A stretch of DNA of 64,000 nt from Brevundimonas sp. LM2 (GCF_002002865.1 NZ_CP019508.1:1828501-1892500), one strand, 5' to 3'; numbered from the stretch's first letter, positions 24,706 through 34,542 are shown. Numbers and translations: made by a program. The notes: generated from the letters alone by a model not told the origin.

Positions 24706-27339
24706 TCAGGCCTTCGCGGCCTTCTTGGCCGCGGGCTTCTTCGCCGCGGGCTTCTTGGCGGCCGGCGCCTTGGCGGCCGAAGCCTTCTTGGCGGGCGCGG
24801 CCTTCTTCGCCGGGGCTTTCTTGGCCTTGGGGGCGACCAGGGCGCGCGCGGCCAGCAGGGGCACGGCGATCTCCATCGTCATGTCCTCGGGCGCGGAGCC
24901 CTTGGGCAGGGTGGCGTTGATCTTGCCGGACTTGACGTAGGGCCCGAAGCGGCCGGCCATGACGTGGACCGGCTCGCCGCTCTCGGGGTGGGCCCCCAGG
25001 TCCTTCAGCGGCGCGACGGCCGCCCCGCGACCGGCCAACTTGCCCGCGCGCTTCTCGGCCAGCAGGACCACGGCGCGGTTCAGGCCGATGTCGAACACCT
25101 CGTCGATGTCCGCGACATTGGCATAGGTGCCGGCGTGCAGGATGAAGGGGCCGTAGCGGCCGAGACCTGCGGTGATCGGCTTGCCGTCCTCCGGGTGATC
25201 GCCGACCGGACGCGGCAGGGCCAGCAGGCGGACCGCCTGTTCCAGCGTGAGGGTGGCGGGACTCCAGCCCTTGGGCAGGGACGAGCGTTTGGGCTTCTCC
25301 TCGCCGGGGACCGCGGTCTCCACATAGGGACCGAAGCGGCCGATCTTCAGCGATACGGGCAGGCCGGTGGCCTCGTCGATGCCGAGATCGCGGTCGCCGC
25401 CGGCCTCGTCGCCCGCGTTCTCGCCCGCGCCGAAGCCGCGCGTGTAGCGGCATTCCGGATAGTTGGAGCAACCGATGAAGGACGACTTCATCTTGAAGCT
25501 GGCCTTCAGATGCAGCCGGCCGGACTTGCACAGCGGGCACAGGCGGGCGTCGGAGCCGTCGGCCTTGTCGGGGAACAGGAAGGGCCCGATGGCGGTATCG
25601 AGTTCATCGATCACCCCCTGGCGTTCCAGCACGGCGGCCGTCGCGGGCTTCAGCTTGGACCAGAACTCGCGCAGCAGCGCCTTCCAGTCCATGTCCCCGG
25701 CCGAAACCTCGTCCAGCTGGTTCTCCAGGGCGGCGGTGAAGTCGTACTGGACCCACTGGCCGAAGAACTGCTCCAGGAAGGCGGTGACCAGGCGGCCGTT
25801 GTCCTCGGGGATGAAGCGGTTCTTGTCCATGCGGACGTATTCGCGGTCGCGCAGGGTCGTCAGGATGGAGGCATAGGTCGAGGGGCGGCCGATGCCGAGC
25901 TCCTCCAGCTTCTTGACCAGGGTGGCCTCGGAGAAGCGGGGCGGGGGCTCGGTGAAATGCTGGTCGGTGCGGATGGCCTCGACCTTGGCCCGGGCACCCT
26001 CTTTCAGCGTCGGGAGGCGGGTGGAGTCGTCGTCCTCCTCGGACTCGGCCCCCTTCTGCTTCTCGTCGCGGCCCTCCTCGTAGACGGCCAGGAAGCCGTC
26101 GAAAGTGACCACCTGGCCGGTGGCGCGCAGGCCGGTCTGGCCGTCGGGGGTCTCGACCTCGACCGTGGTGCGGTCCAGCCGCGCGGCCTCCATCTGGGAG
26201 GCGACCATCCGCTTCCAGATCAGCTCATACAGCCGCTGGAGGTCGCTCTCGAGACGCAGGCTGTCGGGGCGGCGGGTGATGTTGGTCGGCCGGATCGCCT
26301 CGTGCGCCTCCTGGGCGTTCTTGGCCTTGGTCTTGTAATAACGCGCTTCCGCCGGGACGAAGGCCGGGCCGAAGGTCTCGCCGATGACCTCGCGCGCCTG
26401 GGCGATGCCCTCGGGCGTGGTCTGGACGCCGTCGGTCCGCATATAGGTGATCAGACCGCCGGTCTCGTCGACGCCCTCGTACAGTTTCTGGGCCGCGCGC
26501 ATGGTGCGCTGGGCGTCGAAGCCGAGCTTGCGCGACGCCTCCTGCTGAAGCGTGGAGGTGGTGAAGGGCGGCGAGGGGAAGCGTCGGACCGGCTTCTTCT
26601 CGATCGAGCGGATGGTGAAGTCGCCGGCCTGGATGGCGTCGCGGGCGGCGTGGGCGGTGGCTTCGTCCTTGATGTCCAGCCGCTGGACGCGCTTGCCGGC
26701 GTGCTTGACCAGTCGGGTGGTGAAGGGCGGGCTGTCGGCGGCCAGGTCGGCCTCGATCGACCAGTATTCCTGGGGCTTGAAGCGTTCGATCTCCAGTTCG
26801 CGGTCGACGACGATGCGCAGGGCCACCGACTGCACCCGGCCGGCCGAGCGGGCTCCGGGCAGCTTGCGCCACAGCACGGGCGACAGGGTGAAGCCGACCA
26901 GATAGTCGAGTGCGCGGCGGGCCAGATAGGCCTCGACCAGCTCCATGTCGATCTGGCGCGGATTGGCCATGGCCTCCAGCACGGCCGACTTGGTGATGGC
27001 GTTGAAGGTCACGCGCTCTACGGGCGTGTCCTTGATGGCCTTCTTCTTGTTCAGGACCTCCAGCACGTGCCAGCTGATGGCCTCCCCCTCGCGGTCGGGG
27101 TCGGTGGCCAGGATGACGCGGTCGGCGCGTTTGGCGGCGGCGGCGATCTCGGTCATGCGGGTCGAGGCGCGGGCGTCGACCTCCCACTCCATGGCGAAAT
27201 CCTCGTCCGGCTTGACCGAGCCGTCCTTCGACGGAAGGTCGCGGATATGCCCGTAGGAGGCGAGCACCTCGAAGCCGGAGCCGAGGTATTTGTTGATGGT
27301 CTTGGCCTTGGCGGGGCTCTCGACGATGACGAGGTTCAT
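24706..27339 (-). CDS. topA: DNA topoisomerase I
   Basis: Relaxes negative supercoils. The 877-residue protein has an N-terminal Toprim domain (MNLVIVESPAKAKTI, DPDREGEAISWH at 81-92), catalytic Tyr299 in ITYMRTDG, a four-Cys zinc ribbon (CPLCKSG and GCSNYPEC), then repeated GRFGPY modules and a Lys/Ala-rich tail of about 45 residues, as is common in alphaproteobacterial TopA. The ATG at 27339 directly begins the Toprim strand. It follows dprA on the minus strand, though a small plus-strand gene lies between them. Confidence 0.95.
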   Translation of the reverse strand: MNLVIVESPAKAKTINKYLGSGFEVLASYGHIRDLPSKDGSVKPDEDFAMEWEVDARASTRMTEIAAAAKRADRVILATDPDREGEAISWHVLEVLNKKKAIKDTPVERVTFNAITKSAVLEAMANPRQIDMELVEAYLARRALDYLVGFTLSPVLWRKLPGARSAGRVQSVALRIVVDRELEIERFKPQEYWSIEADLAADSPPFTTRLVKHAGKRVQRLDIKDEATAHAARDAIQAGDFTIRSIEKKPVRRFPSPPFTTSTLQQEASRKLGFDAQRTMRAAQKLYEGVDETGGLITYMRTDGVQTTPEGIAQAREVIGETFGPAFVPAEARYYKTKAKNAQEAHEAIRPTNITRRPDSLRLESDLQRLYELIWKRMVASQMEAARLDRTTVEVETPDGQTGLRATGQVVTFDGFLAVYEEGRDEKQKGAESEEDDDSTRLPTLKEGARAKVEAIRTDQHFTEPPPRFSEATLVKKLEELGIGRPSTYASILTTLRDREYVRMDKNRFIPEDNGRLVTAFLEQFFGQWVQYDFTAALENQLDEVSAGDMDWKALLREFWSKLKPATAAVLERQGVIDELDTAIGPFLFPDKADGSDARLCPLCKSGRLHLKASFKMKSSFIGCSNYPECRYTRGFGAGENAGDEAGGDRDLGIDEATGLPVSLKIGRFGPYVETAVPGEEKPKRSSLPKGWSPATLTLEQAVRLLALPRPVGDHPEDGKPITAGLGRYGPFILHAGTYANVADIDEVFDIGLNRAVVLLAEKRAGKLAGRGAAVAPLKDLGAHPESGEPVHVMAGRFGPYVKSGKINATLPKGSAPEDMTMEIAVPLLAARALVAPKAKKAPAKKAAPAKKASAAKAPAAKKPAAKKPAAKKAAKA

Positions 27340-27432
27340 TGCGGCTCAGTCTGGGAGGAGGGGCGCAGAACGTGGTTGGGTGCGGGCCCCGTGTCAATCA
27401 GCCTGATCCGGGACGCCCGTATCGCGTTAAGG

Positions 27433-27461
27433 TTGATAACTTACCCAGGGTTGTATTCTAT
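27433..27461 (+). promoter_or_regulatory. Possible sigma-70-type promoter for the small gene at 27487
   Basis: TTGATA at 27433 is followed after 17 bases by TTCTAT (or after 15 bases by TATTCT). The 30-base segment is AT-rich compared with its surroundings and ends about 25 bases before a gene with its own strong Shine-Dalgarno. The -10 match is weak. Confidence 0.35.
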
Positions 27462-27486
27462 GCTGTCATCAGCGGGGGAGGACGCG

Positions 27487-27678
27487 ATGGGATTGCAGGC
27501 GGTCGAAACGGCGGGGTCGGTGCAGGCGGACCTGCCCATGCGCGAATATATAGGCGCGATGGCCCGGCAACTGGCCCAGATGGCCCGCGTCGAGGACGAC
27601 GAGGTCCTGGGGCGTCTGCTGGACTGCGCCGCCGATCTGGCGGATCACGGGATGAACGGACCGGCGCGCAAACGCTAG
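27487..27678 (+). CDS. Small hypothetical protein beside topA
   Basis: A 63-residue protein with GGGGGAGG before ATG 27487. It is helical and acidic in the middle (MAREYIG-like start, then MARVEDDEVLGRLLDCAADLAD), with no signal or membrane segment. It diverges from topA and converges on dprA, sharing the CTAG stop overlap. No family recognised. The strong Shine-Dalgarno and AT-rich promoter region make it likely real. Confidence 0.65.
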   Translation: MGLQAVETAGSVQADLPMREYIGAMARQLAQMARVEDDEVLGRLLDCAADLADHGMNGPARKR

Positions 27679-28757
27679 GTCGAGGCCGAGCCCCCGGGCA
27701 GCAGGGTGGCGCGGCCTGCCAGGCTGAGCTCCAGCAGGGCGGCGGCGACCCGGCCGATCGGCGCGTCCAGGGCGCGGGCGATCTCGTCGCGCGGGGTCGG
27801 GGTCGGCGACAGCAGGCCCGCGACGCGGTCGAGGAAGATGGGGTCGACGTCGTCGTCCGCCCCGGTGAAGGGGCTGTCGGCCGCCGGTTCGCGCAGGGTG
27901 CGCAGGGTCTCGAAGGCGCGGCGGACGTCGTCGAGGCCCTCGCACAGGATGGCCCCCTGACGCAGCAGTTCGTTGGGGCCTTTCGACCGCGGGTCCAGCG
28001 GCGAGCCGGGCACGGCGAAGACGTCGCGGCCCTGTTCGCCCGCCAGCCGGGCGGTGATCAGGGAGCCGGACCGCAGCTCGGCCTCGACCACGATGACCCC
28101 GCGCGACAGGCCGGAGATGATGCGGTTGCGGCGGGGAAAGTCGCGCGCCTGGGCCCGGGCCCCCATGGGGCTTTCGGAGACGACGCAGCCCCGGTCGACG
28201 ATCTGGTCGTAGAGGGCGGCGTTGTCGGCCGGATAGACGTCGTCCACGCCGCCGCCCAGCACGGCGACGGTGCCGGTCGGCATCGATCCGGCATGGGCCG
28301 CCGCATCGATGCCGCGCGCGAGGCCCGAGACCACGACGTAGCCCGCCTGGCCCAGCTGCTGGGCCAGGCCGCGGGCGATGCGCTGCCCCCCGGCGGAGGC
28401 GATCCGGGCCCCGACCACGGCCACGGCCTCGCGCGACAGCAGGGTGACGTCGCCGCGCGTCCACAGCAGGGGCGGGGGCGGGTCCAGGGCGGTCAGCGGG
28501 GGTGAAAAGTCCGGGTCGCCCAGCACCAGCAGGCGCGCGCCGGCGCGGTCTCCTGCGGCCAACTCAGCGTCGATCCGGTCCGGATCGGGCAGGGCGTAGC
28601 CGTGGCCGCCCCCCTTGCGGACTAGGTCGGGCAGGGCCTCCAGGGCGCGGACGGCCGAACCGAACCGGTCCAGCAGCTGTCGGAACGAGACGGGGCCGAC
28701 CCGGTCGGCACGGGCGAGACGCAGGCGGGCCAGCCGCTCGGTCTCGGGCAGGCTCAC
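27675..28757 (-). CDS. dprA: DNA-processing protein DprA
   Basis: Binds single-stranded DNA and loads RecA during transformation. With the GTG at 28757 (overlapping the plsY stop as GTGA) it has 360 residues. The Rossmann-like core is recognisable: [69 protein letters not shown] and [25 protein letters not shown]-terminal winged helix ([16 protein letters not shown]...) follows, as in longer DprA proteins. Confidence 0.93.
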   Translation of the reverse strand: MSLPETERLARLRLARADRVGPVSFRQLLDRFGSAVRALEALPDLVRKGGGHGYALPDPDRIDAELAAGDRAGARLLVLGDPDFSPPLTALDPPPPLLWTRGDVTLLSREAVAVVGARIASAGGQRIARGLAQQLGQAGYVVVSGLARGIDAAAHAGSMPTGTVAVLGGGVDDVYPADNAALYDQIVDRGCVVSESPMGARAQARDFPRRNRIISGLSRGVIVVEAELRSGSLITARLAGEQGRDVFAVPGSPLDPRSKGPNELLRQGAILCEGLDDVRRAFETLRTLREPAADSPFTGADDDVDPIFLDRVAGLLSPTPTPRDEIARALDAPIGRVAAALLELSLAGRATLLPGGSAST

Positions 28758-29392
28758 GTCTTGGCGGCCCCGATGCGGGGCTCGGCCCCCTTCAGCAGGC
28801 GGCCGATGTTCTCGTGGTGACGGATGTAGATCAGGATCGCCGTGACGATGGCCAGGACGACGATCGGCTGCGGCGCGGGCAGACCCAGGATCGGCAGGCT
28901 CAGCAGGGCGTACAGGGGCGTCGCGGCGGCGGCGATCAGGGCGGCCAGGGACGAATAGCGCAGGCCGAAGGCCACGATCAGCCAGGTGGCTCCCGCCATC
29001 AGGCCCAGGGGCCAGGCGGCGGCCAGCATCAGGCCGAAGAAGGTGGCCACGCCCTTGCCGCCCTTGAAGCCCAGCCAGACGGGAAACAGATGCCCCAGGA
29101 AGGCCGCGCCGCCGGCGAGGGCCCCGGCCGCCTCGGAGCCGAGGAAATGTCGCGCCAGCAGCAGGGCGACCGCGCCCTTGCCCGCGTCCAGCAGAAGCGT
29201 GGCCAGGGCCAGGTCCTTGCGGCCGGTGCGCAGCACGTTGGTCGCGCCGATATTTCCCGATCCTATCTGGCGCACGTCGCCGGTCCCGGCCGCGCGGGTG
29301 ATCAGGACGCCGAACGGGATGGACCCCAGCAGATAGCCGCCCACGGCGACGAGACCGAGCGTGAACACCGCTGGGCCGACCAGATCCTGCAA
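28754..29392 (-). CDS. plsY: Glycerol-3-phosphate acyltransferase PlsY
   Basis: Transfers an acyl group from acyl-phosphate to glycerol-3-phosphate, the first step of phospholipid synthesis. A 212-residue membrane protein with the three PlsY motifs: [17 protein letters not shown] plus DAGKG, and [18 protein letters not shown]. The TTG start at 29392 is supported by GGGAG upstream; a GTG at 29368 is the alternative. Coupled to dprA by a four-base overlap. Confidence 0.93.
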   Translation of the reverse strand: MQDLVGPAVFTLGLVAVGGYLLGSIPFGVLITRAAGTGDVRQIGSGNIGATNVLRTGRKDLALATLLLDAGKGAVALLLARHFLGSEAAGALAGGAAFLGHLFPVWLGFKGGKGVATFFGLMLAAAWPLGLMAGATWLIVAFGLRYSSLAALIAAAATPLYALLSLPILGLPAPQPIVVLAIVTAILIYIRHHENIGRLLKGAEPRIGAAKT

Positions 29393-29523
29393 CCGATTCG
29401 CTCCCGCTTGACGTGCGGCCTGACAATGCGTCGCGGCCGCGTTCGGAGCAAGGGTCGGGAGGGGTTACCGGCCAGCGGTCCCGCCGCTATGAGGACGGCC
29501 ACAGTGACCTTTCCGGTGGGACC

Positions 29524-30444
29524 ATGACCCGTCTTTCGCTCGCGACCCTGCTCCTGGCCTCGACCGTGGCGGGGTGCGCCGGAGGTCCACCGGTCACGGC
29601 CGGGTCGACGCCCCGACTGGCGGCCTATTTCGACTGCGTGCGCGAGACCGGCGGCATCGCCATTTCGGCCCACCGCGCCCAGTCGGGCGAGGACCAGCCG
29701 GAAAACTCGATCCAGGCCATCGAGGCGACCGGCCGCGCCATTCCGGGGGCGATCGTCGAGATCGACGCCGCCCTGACGCGCGACGGGGTGCTGGTGCTGA
29801 TGCATGACGACAGCCTGGACCGGACCACGACGGGGCGAGGTCTGGTCGCCGACAACACCCTGGCCCAGATTCAGGCCGCGGACCTGCGCGCCCCGGACGG
29901 CACCGTGAGCGACGCCGCCCCGCCGACCCTGGCCGAGGCCCTGGCCGCCGCCGGCCGCGTCGGGGCCATCGCCAGCCTCGACCTGAAGCCCTCCAGCGAG
30001 GCCGCGACAGTGGCCCTGGCCCGCCGGGTGGTGGACGAGGTCCGGCGGGCGCGCGCGGCGGATCGCGTCATCCTGATCACCTATTCGGCCGAGGCCGCCC
30101 GCGCCGTGGCCGCCATGGCCCCGGAGATGATGATCTCGGCCGGTCTGGACGACGTCGCCGGGCTGGACGGCCTGAATGCGCCGCAGATCCTGGCCTGGAC
30201 CGGGACCCGCGAGGCCCGGCCCGCTCTTTGGCGAGCGCTGGGGGACCGGGGCGTCGAGGTTCAGTTCGGCACCCTGGGCGGCTCCCCGCGCGCTCTGGAC
30301 CGCGTCTATGCGGCCGACGGCGACGTCAGCGAATACCGCGCCCTGTTCGAACAGGGGGCGGTCGTGATCGCCACCGACACGCCGCTGGCGGTCAAGGGCG
30401 TGCTGGGGGTGGAGCTGGTGGCGGCGCAGAGGTGTCCAAGGTAG
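29524..30444 (+). CDS. Glycerophosphodiester phosphodiesterase lipoprotein
   Basis: A 306-residue GDPD-family enzyme hydrolysing glycerophosphodiesters to glycerol-3-phosphate. The N-terminus is a lipoprotein signal ending VAGC, so it is probably membrane-anchored in the periplasm. The TIM-barrel motifs AHRAQSGEDQPENS and EIDAALTRDGVLVLMHDDSLDRTTTG contain the conserved His and metal ligands. The gene lies on the opposite strand between the pyr genes and plsY, and inverted repeats follow it. Confidence 0.85.
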   Translation: MTRLSLATLLLASTVAGCAGGPPVTAGSTPRLAAYFDCVRETGGIAISAHRAQSGEDQPENSIQAIEATGRAIPGAIVEIDAALTRDGVLVLMHDDSLDRTTTGRGLVADNTLAQIQAADLRAPDGTVSDAAPPTLAEALAAAGRVGAIASLDLKPSSEAATVALARRVVDEVRRARAADRVILITYSAEAARAVAAMAPEMMISAGLDDVAGLDGLNAPQILAWTGTREARPALWRALGDRGVEVQFGTLGGSPRALDRVYAADGDVSEYRALFEQGAVVIATDTPLAVKGVLGVELVAAQRCPR

Positions 30445-30448
30445 TGTT

Positions 30449-30521
30449 CCCTCTCCCGGAGGGAGAGGGCTTGAGCGCACGTCAGCGCAGATGACGTCCT
30501 TGCGCGAAAGGGTGAGGGGTT
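30449..30521 (+). repeat. Intergenic repeat, left copy of an inverted pair
   Basis: Begins with a 9-bp hairpin (CCCTCTCCC, 3-base loop, GGGAGAGGG at 30449-30469), continues GCTTGAGCG, a variable middle, and ends CGCGAAAGGGTGAGGGGTT. It starts 5 bases after the GDPD stop. The same ends occur in reverse at 30594-30665. Confidence 0.75.
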
Positions 30522-30593
30522 ACGCTACCGCCGGAGCGGCACGATCCTGGGTGCATGGCGCAGGCCGATCAGAGTCTCAGCCGGTGAAACCCC

Positions 30594-30665
30594 AACCCCT
30601 CACCCTTTCGCGTTGCCAATCGCTGCGCTCTTGGACGCTCAAGCCCTCTCCCTCTGGGAGAGGGT
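30594..30665 (-). repeat. Intergenic repeat, right copy of an inverted pair
   Basis: Reverse complement of the copy at 30449-30521 with conserved ends and a different middle. Its hairpin (30644-30664) touches the stop codon of the pyrC-like gene at 30665-30667, so it could act as that gene's terminator. A 72-base unrelated stretch separates the two copies. Confidence 0.75.
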
Positions 30666-31942
30666 CAAGACGTATGGACCGTCCGTCCGCCGACAACGGT
30701 CATCTCTACTCGGCCCTGAAGCCTTCGCCCGTCGAACGGCGAGTTCTTGGACTTGGATCGCAGCGCCGCCGCATCGATCACCACCGGCGCGCCGGGATCG
30801 AACAGGATCAGGTCTGCCGGGGCCCCAGCCGAAATCACGCCAGCTTCGAGGCCCAGCAGGGTCGCCGGGCCGTGGGTCAGGGGGCGCAGGACGTCGAGCA
30901 GGTCCAGACCCTCCTCGTGGTGCAGGCTCAGGGCGGCCGGCAGCAGGGTCTCGAGCCCGACCGCGCCGGGCGCGGCCTCGGCGAAGGGGCGGCGCTTGTC
31001 CTCGGCGGGGGCGGGGGTGTGGGCCGAGGTGATGGCCTCGATCAGACCGTCGCGCACGGCCTCGATCAGGGCCCGGCGATCGCTTTCTGGCCGCAGCGGC
31101 GGGTCAAGCCGGTAGAAGGTCCGGTAGTCGCCGATGTCGATCTCATTGAAGCACAGGTGGTTGATCGAGACGCTGGCGGCCACCTCCAGCCCCCGGCCCC
31201 GGGCCCGCGCCAGCACCTCCAGCGCCGCCTCGGTCGAGATCTGGTCGACCAGGAACCGGGCACCCGTCTGTTCGACCAGGGCGAGGTCGCGCTCCAGCTG
31301 GATGCGTTCGGCGATGGCGGGCGCGCCGGACAGCCCCAGCCGGGTGGCCAGCTCTCCGGACGTGGCCACGGCCCCCTCCGAGAGCCAGGGATCGGCCGGG
31401 CGGCAGGCGATCAGGGCGTTGAAGGCCGAGGCATAGGCCATGATCCGCGACAGCACCCGGCTGTCGGCGATGACATGGTCGCCGTCGGTGAAATACAGCG
31501 CCCCCGCCTCGTGCATCAGGCCGATCTCGGCCATGCGCTGGCCGTCGCGGCTGCGGGTCGCGGCCCCGGCGACGCGGACATGGACCAGGTTCAGGGCCGC
31601 GCCCCGGCGCTGGATGAAGTCGACCATGGCCGGGTCGTCGACGGCGGGATCGGTGTCGGGCTGGATCACGATGGTGGTGACGCCCCCGGCCGCGGCCGAC
31701 AGGCTGGCCGACTTCAGCGTCTCCTTGGGCTCGGCCCCCGGCTCGCCGGTGCGGACGCGGATGTCGATCAGGCCGGGCGACAGGCACAGGCCCCCGGCGT
31801 CGATGACCCGGGTCGCCATCAGGGCGGCGGCCCCGTGTTCGACGCGGGTGATGACCCCGTCCTCGATCAGGACCGAGCCGGGGCCGTCGTAGTCGGTGGC
31901 GGGGTCCAGAAGGCGGGCGTTGACGATGGCCAAGGTGGTCAT
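30665..31942 (-). CDS. Dihydroorotase-like protein, probably catalytically inactive
   Basis: A 425-residue amidohydrolase of the TIGR00857 type beside pyrB. The usual metal-binding HxH (as in DxHVHLREPG) is [10 protein letters not shown] here, so both histidines are Arg (62 and 64). The later HH motif reads SINHL, and the ATDHAPH catalytic Asp motif reads TSAHTPA. It is therefore likely a PyrC-like pseudoenzyme of the kind that forms an inactive partner in aspartate transcarbamoylase complexes. Its ATG overlaps the pyrB stop by four bases. A working dihydroorotase must lie elsewhere in the genome if this reading is right. Confidence 0.85.
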   Translation of the reverse strand: MTTLAIVNARLLDPATDYDGPGSVLIEDGVITRVEHGAAALMATRVIDAGGLCLSPGLIDIRVRTGEPGAEPKETLKSASLSAAAGGVTTIVIQPDTDPAVDDPAMVDFIQRRGAALNLVHVRVAGAATRSRDGQRMAEIGLMHEAGALYFTDGDHVIADSRVLSRIMAYASAFNALIACRPADPWLSEGAVATSGELATRLGLSGAPAIAERIQLERDLALVEQTGARFLVDQISTEAALEVLARARGRGLEVAASVSINHLCFNEIDIGDYRTFYRLDPPLRPESDRRALIEAVRDGLIEAITSAHTPAPAEDKRRPFAEAAPGAVGLETLLPAALSLHHEEGLDLLDVLRPLTHGPATLLGLEAGVISAGAPADLILFDPGAPVVIDAAALRSKSKNSPFDGRRLQGRVEMTVVGGRTVHTS

Positions 31943-32919
31943 GCCCCCGTCTCCAGCCGGGCCGACAGCGAGGCCAGCACGGCCATGCGCGCGGCCACGC
32001 CCATCTCGACCTGATCCTGGATCAGGGAGACGCTCAGGTCGTCGGCGACGTCCGAATCGATCTCGACCCCCCGGTTCATCGGCCCCGGATGCATCACCTT
32101 GGCCCCCGCATTGGCCCAGGCCAGCTTCTCCCGGTCCAGGCCCCAGAAGCGGAAATACTCGCGCGTCGACGGGACCAGGGCTCCGTCCATCCGCTCCAGC
32201 TGCAGCCGCAGCATCATGACGACGTCGCAGCCTTTCAGCCCCTCGCGCATGTCATGGAAGACCTCGCAGCCCCAGCGGTCGGCGTCGCCGGGCACCAGGG
32301 TCGGCGGGCCGATCAGCCGGACGCGCGCGCCCATCATCGACAGCAGGGCCACGTTCGAGCGCGCCACCCGGCTGTGGGCGATGTCGCCGCAGATGGCGAC
32401 CGTCAGCCCGCCGACGTCCCCGAAGGCGCGGCGCAGGCTCAGCAGATCGAGCAGGGCCTGGGTCGGATGCTCGTGCCGTCCGTCGCCCGCATTGACCACC
32501 GCGCAGCCGACCTTCTGCGACAGCAGGGCCGCCGCGCCCGAGGCCCCGTGACGGACCACCAGGATGTCGGGCCGCATGGCGTTCAGGGTCACGGCGGTGT
32601 CGATCAGGGTCTCGCCCTTCTTCACCGAAGACGTCTGGACCGGCATGGTCACCACATCGGCCCCCAGCCGCTTGGCCGCGATCTCGAACGAGGAACTGGT
32701 GCGGGTCGAGTTCTCGAAGAACAGGTTCATCACCGTGCGCCCGCCCAGCAGGTCCAGCGCCTTGGTCGAGGAGCGGTTCAGGTCGACGAAGGCGTCGGCC
32801 AGGTCGAGCAGGGCCAGGACGAAGGGCGGGTTCAGATCCGCCGCGGCCAGGAAATGCGGTTTTGGAAACGGCACCCGCCGGTCGGCGATCAGGTCGGCGG
32901 CAAGGTTGCTGTGGGTCAT
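31939..32919 (-). CDS. pyrB: Aspartate carbamoyltransferase catalytic chain
   Basis: Condenses carbamoyl phosphate with aspartate in pyrimidine synthesis. The 326-residue protein has [20 protein letters not shown] (carbamoyl-phosphate loop), the central [13 protein letters not shown] stretch and [10 protein letters not shown], and MHPGPMNRG near the end. The ATG is at 32919. It is coupled to the inactive PyrC-like gene, a layout seen where the two proteins form one complex. Confidence 0.95.
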   Translation of the reverse strand: MTHSNLAADLIADRRVPFPKPHFLAAADLNPPFVLALLDLADAFVDLNRSSTKALDLLGGRTVMNLFFENSTRTSSSFEIAAKRLGADVVTMPVQTSSVKKGETLIDTAVTLNAMRPDILVVRHGASGAAALLSQKVGCAVVNAGDGRHEHPTQALLDLLSLRRAFGDVGGLTVAICGDIAHSRVARSNVALLSMMGARVRLIGPPTLVPGDADRWGCEVFHDMREGLKGCDVVMMLRLQLERMDGALVPSTREYFRFWGLDREKLAWANAGAKVMHPGPMNRGVEIDSDVADDLSVSLIQDQVEMGVAARMAVLASLSARLETGA

Positions 32920-32942
32920 GGAAGCCGGGCTATAGCCGCGAC

Positions 32943-33866
32943 TCACGCCAGATGGAACAGGGCCAGCAGCAGGGGGATGCCCAGGGCGCTGCCCACGGTC
33001 GTGGCGGCGACGATCCCGGCCATCAGCGGCGCATCCCCGCCCATCTGCCGCGCCAGCAGATAGGCCGCCGCCGCGCCCGGGGCCGCGCCGCACAGCAGGG
33101 CCGTGCCCTGGGCCAGCTCGTCGCCGCCGTAGAGGATGCACAGGCCCCACATCAGCGGCGGCATGACCCCCAGCTTGACGGCGGTGACGCCCGCGACCGT
33201 CCATCGGCTGCGCGCCACCTCGGCGAAGCTCAGCCCCGCCCCGGCGACGATCAGCCCCAGCGGCAGGGCGGCCCCGCCGAGCAGCCGCAAGGTGTCGGAA
33301 ATGCCCGGGATCGGCGGCACTTTCAAAAAGTTCAGCGTGAGGCCCGTCAGACAGGCCACTAAGATCGGATTGGCCAGCATGGCCCGGGTCAGGGCCAGGG
33401 GCCGCACCCCGCGCTGGTCGGTCCCCCAGCGGGCCAGGACGGCGACGCAGGCGATATTCGTGACGGGGATGATGCAGGCGATCATCACCGCCGCCAGGGC
33501 CAGGCCCTCGGCCCCGAAGGCCGACTGGATCACCGGCAGGAAGACGAAACTGTTCCAGCGGATCGTGCCCTGGAACACGCTGCTGAAGGCTGGCCCGTCG
33601 ATACGAAGGAACGGCTTGGCCGCCAGGGTCAGGGCGCCGACGATCAGCACCGCCGTCACCGCTGACCCGCCGGCCGCCCCGACGCTGCCGCCCGACAGGT
33701 CGGCGCCCCAGATCGCCGGGATCAGGAAGCCCGGATACAGCAGGTTGATCGACAGCTTCTCGATCGGCCGCCAGGTCGCGTCCGGCAGGAAGTCGGACTT
33801 GCGCAGGCCATAGCCGATGGCAATCAGGATGAAGACCGGAACGATCCCGGCGAGCAGGGCCGTCAT
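32943..33866 (-). CDS. AEC (auxin efflux carrier) family transporter
   Basis: A 307-residue membrane protein with about ten helices of the AEC/MdcF type, which carries dicarboxylates, malonate or similar compounds. Visible parts include [35 protein letters not shown] and the conserved NP and [13 protein letters not shown] regions. The start ATG at 33866 has its GGGGAGGG ribosome-binding sequence within a hairpin that belongs to the intergenic repeat. Substrate unknown. Confidence 0.82.
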   Translation of the reverse strand: MTALLAGIVPVFILIAIGYGLRKSDFLPDATWRPIEKLSINLLYPGFLIPAIWGADLSGGSVGAAGGSAVTAVLIVGALTLAAKPFLRIDGPAFSSVFQGTIRWNSFVFLPVIQSAFGAEGLALAAVMIACIIPVTNIACVAVLARWGTDQRGVRPLALTRAMLANPILVACLTGLTLNFLKVPPIPGISDTLRLLGGAALPLGLIVAGAGLSFAEVARSRWTVAGVTAVKLGVMPPLMWGLCILYGGDELAQGTALLCGAAPGAAAAYLLARQMGGDAPLMAGIVAATTVGSALGIPLLLALFHLA

Positions 33867-33868
33867 TT

Positions 33869-33923
33869 TCCCTCCCCTTTATGGGGAGGGACCGCGAGCC
33901 TCGGCGAGCGAGGGTGGGGCCGT
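33869..33923 (-). repeat. Intergenic repeat copy upstream of the AEC transporter
   Basis: An 8-bp hairpin (CCCTCCCC, 5-base loop, GGGGAGGG at 33870-33890), then variable sequence and GGGTGGGGCCGT (33912-33923). An inverted copy lies at 33946-34001. Its hairpin arm supplies the ribosome-binding site of the transporter. Confidence 0.75.
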
Positions 33924-33945
33924 GTCGTTCGTGCGCACGCTTCAA

Positions 33946-34001
33946 ACGGCCCCACCCGGATGCCGCTGCGCGTCACCCTCCCTCCCCATGAAGGGGAGGG
34001 A
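33946..34001 (+). repeat. Inverted repeat copy overlapping the end of ruvX
   Basis: Starts ACGGCCCCACCC (33946-33957), exact reverse complement of the end of the other copy, and ends with the hairpin CCCTCCCC-ATGAA-GGGGAGGG (33980-34000). The ruvX reading frame runs into it and stops at 33973-33975. Confidence 0.75.
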
Positions 34002-34470
34002 GAGGCAGGTTGCGCACTCTATCCAGCGCCCCCTGCAGGATCCAGGCGGCGGCCGTGCGGTCCACCACCCCTGCGCGCCGCTTGCGGCTGAGGTCCAGCT
34101 CATCGATCAGGAACCGCTCGACCGCGCTGGTCGACAGCCGCTCGTCCCAGAAGGCGACGTTGACGGGGCGGAACCGCTCGAGGTTGCGCGCGAAGGCGCG
34201 GCACGACTGGGCCCGCGGCCCCTCGGTGCCGTCCATGTTGACCGGCAGGCCGATGATCAGGGCCGAGACCTTGCGGTGGTCCATCAGCTTGAACAGGGCT
34301 GCGGCCTCGGCCGTGAATTTCGATTTGCGGATCAGCTCCAGCGGGCTGGCGATCATGCGCGAGGTGTCGGAGGTGGCCACGCCGATGGTGGTCTCGCCCA
34401 GATCCAGACCCATCCACGCCGTGTCGGGCGGGCAGGCGGCGGGCAGGTCGATCAGGTTCAGGACGGGCAC
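33973..34470 (-). CDS. ruvX: Putative pre-16S rRNA nuclease / Holliday junction resolvase (RuvX/YqgF)
   Basis: A 165-residue RNase H-fold protein; YqgF family members process the 5' end of 16S rRNA. The GTG at 34470 starts MPVLNLIDLPAA, leading to GLDLGETTIGVATSD with the catalytic Asp, then IIGLPVNMDGTEGP, DERLSTSAVE and DRTAAAWILQGALD. The last residues (LPLPPLHGEGG) come from the intergenic repeat, so the C-terminus has been extended or replaced by repeat sequence. Confidence 0.88.
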   Translation of the reverse strand: MPVLNLIDLPAACPPDTAWMGLDLGETTIGVATSDTSRMIASPLELIRKSKFTAEAAALFKLMDHRKVSALIIGLPVNMDGTEGPRAQSCRAFARNLERFRPVNVAFWDERLSTSAVERFLIDELDLSRKRRAGVVDRTAAAWILQGALDRVRNLPLPPLHGEGG

Positions 34471-34542
34471 GCCCGGGCGGTAGGCGTTGCCTCGCAGCCT
34501 GTCAAAGGCGAGGGTGCCGGATCGATCGCGAAGGATGAATCC

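Noticed and set aside
30449..30665. Inverted repeats as ends of an insertion sequence
   Set aside because: The 72 bases between them encode nothing and no target duplication is visible. They fit short intergenic repeats rather than a transposon.
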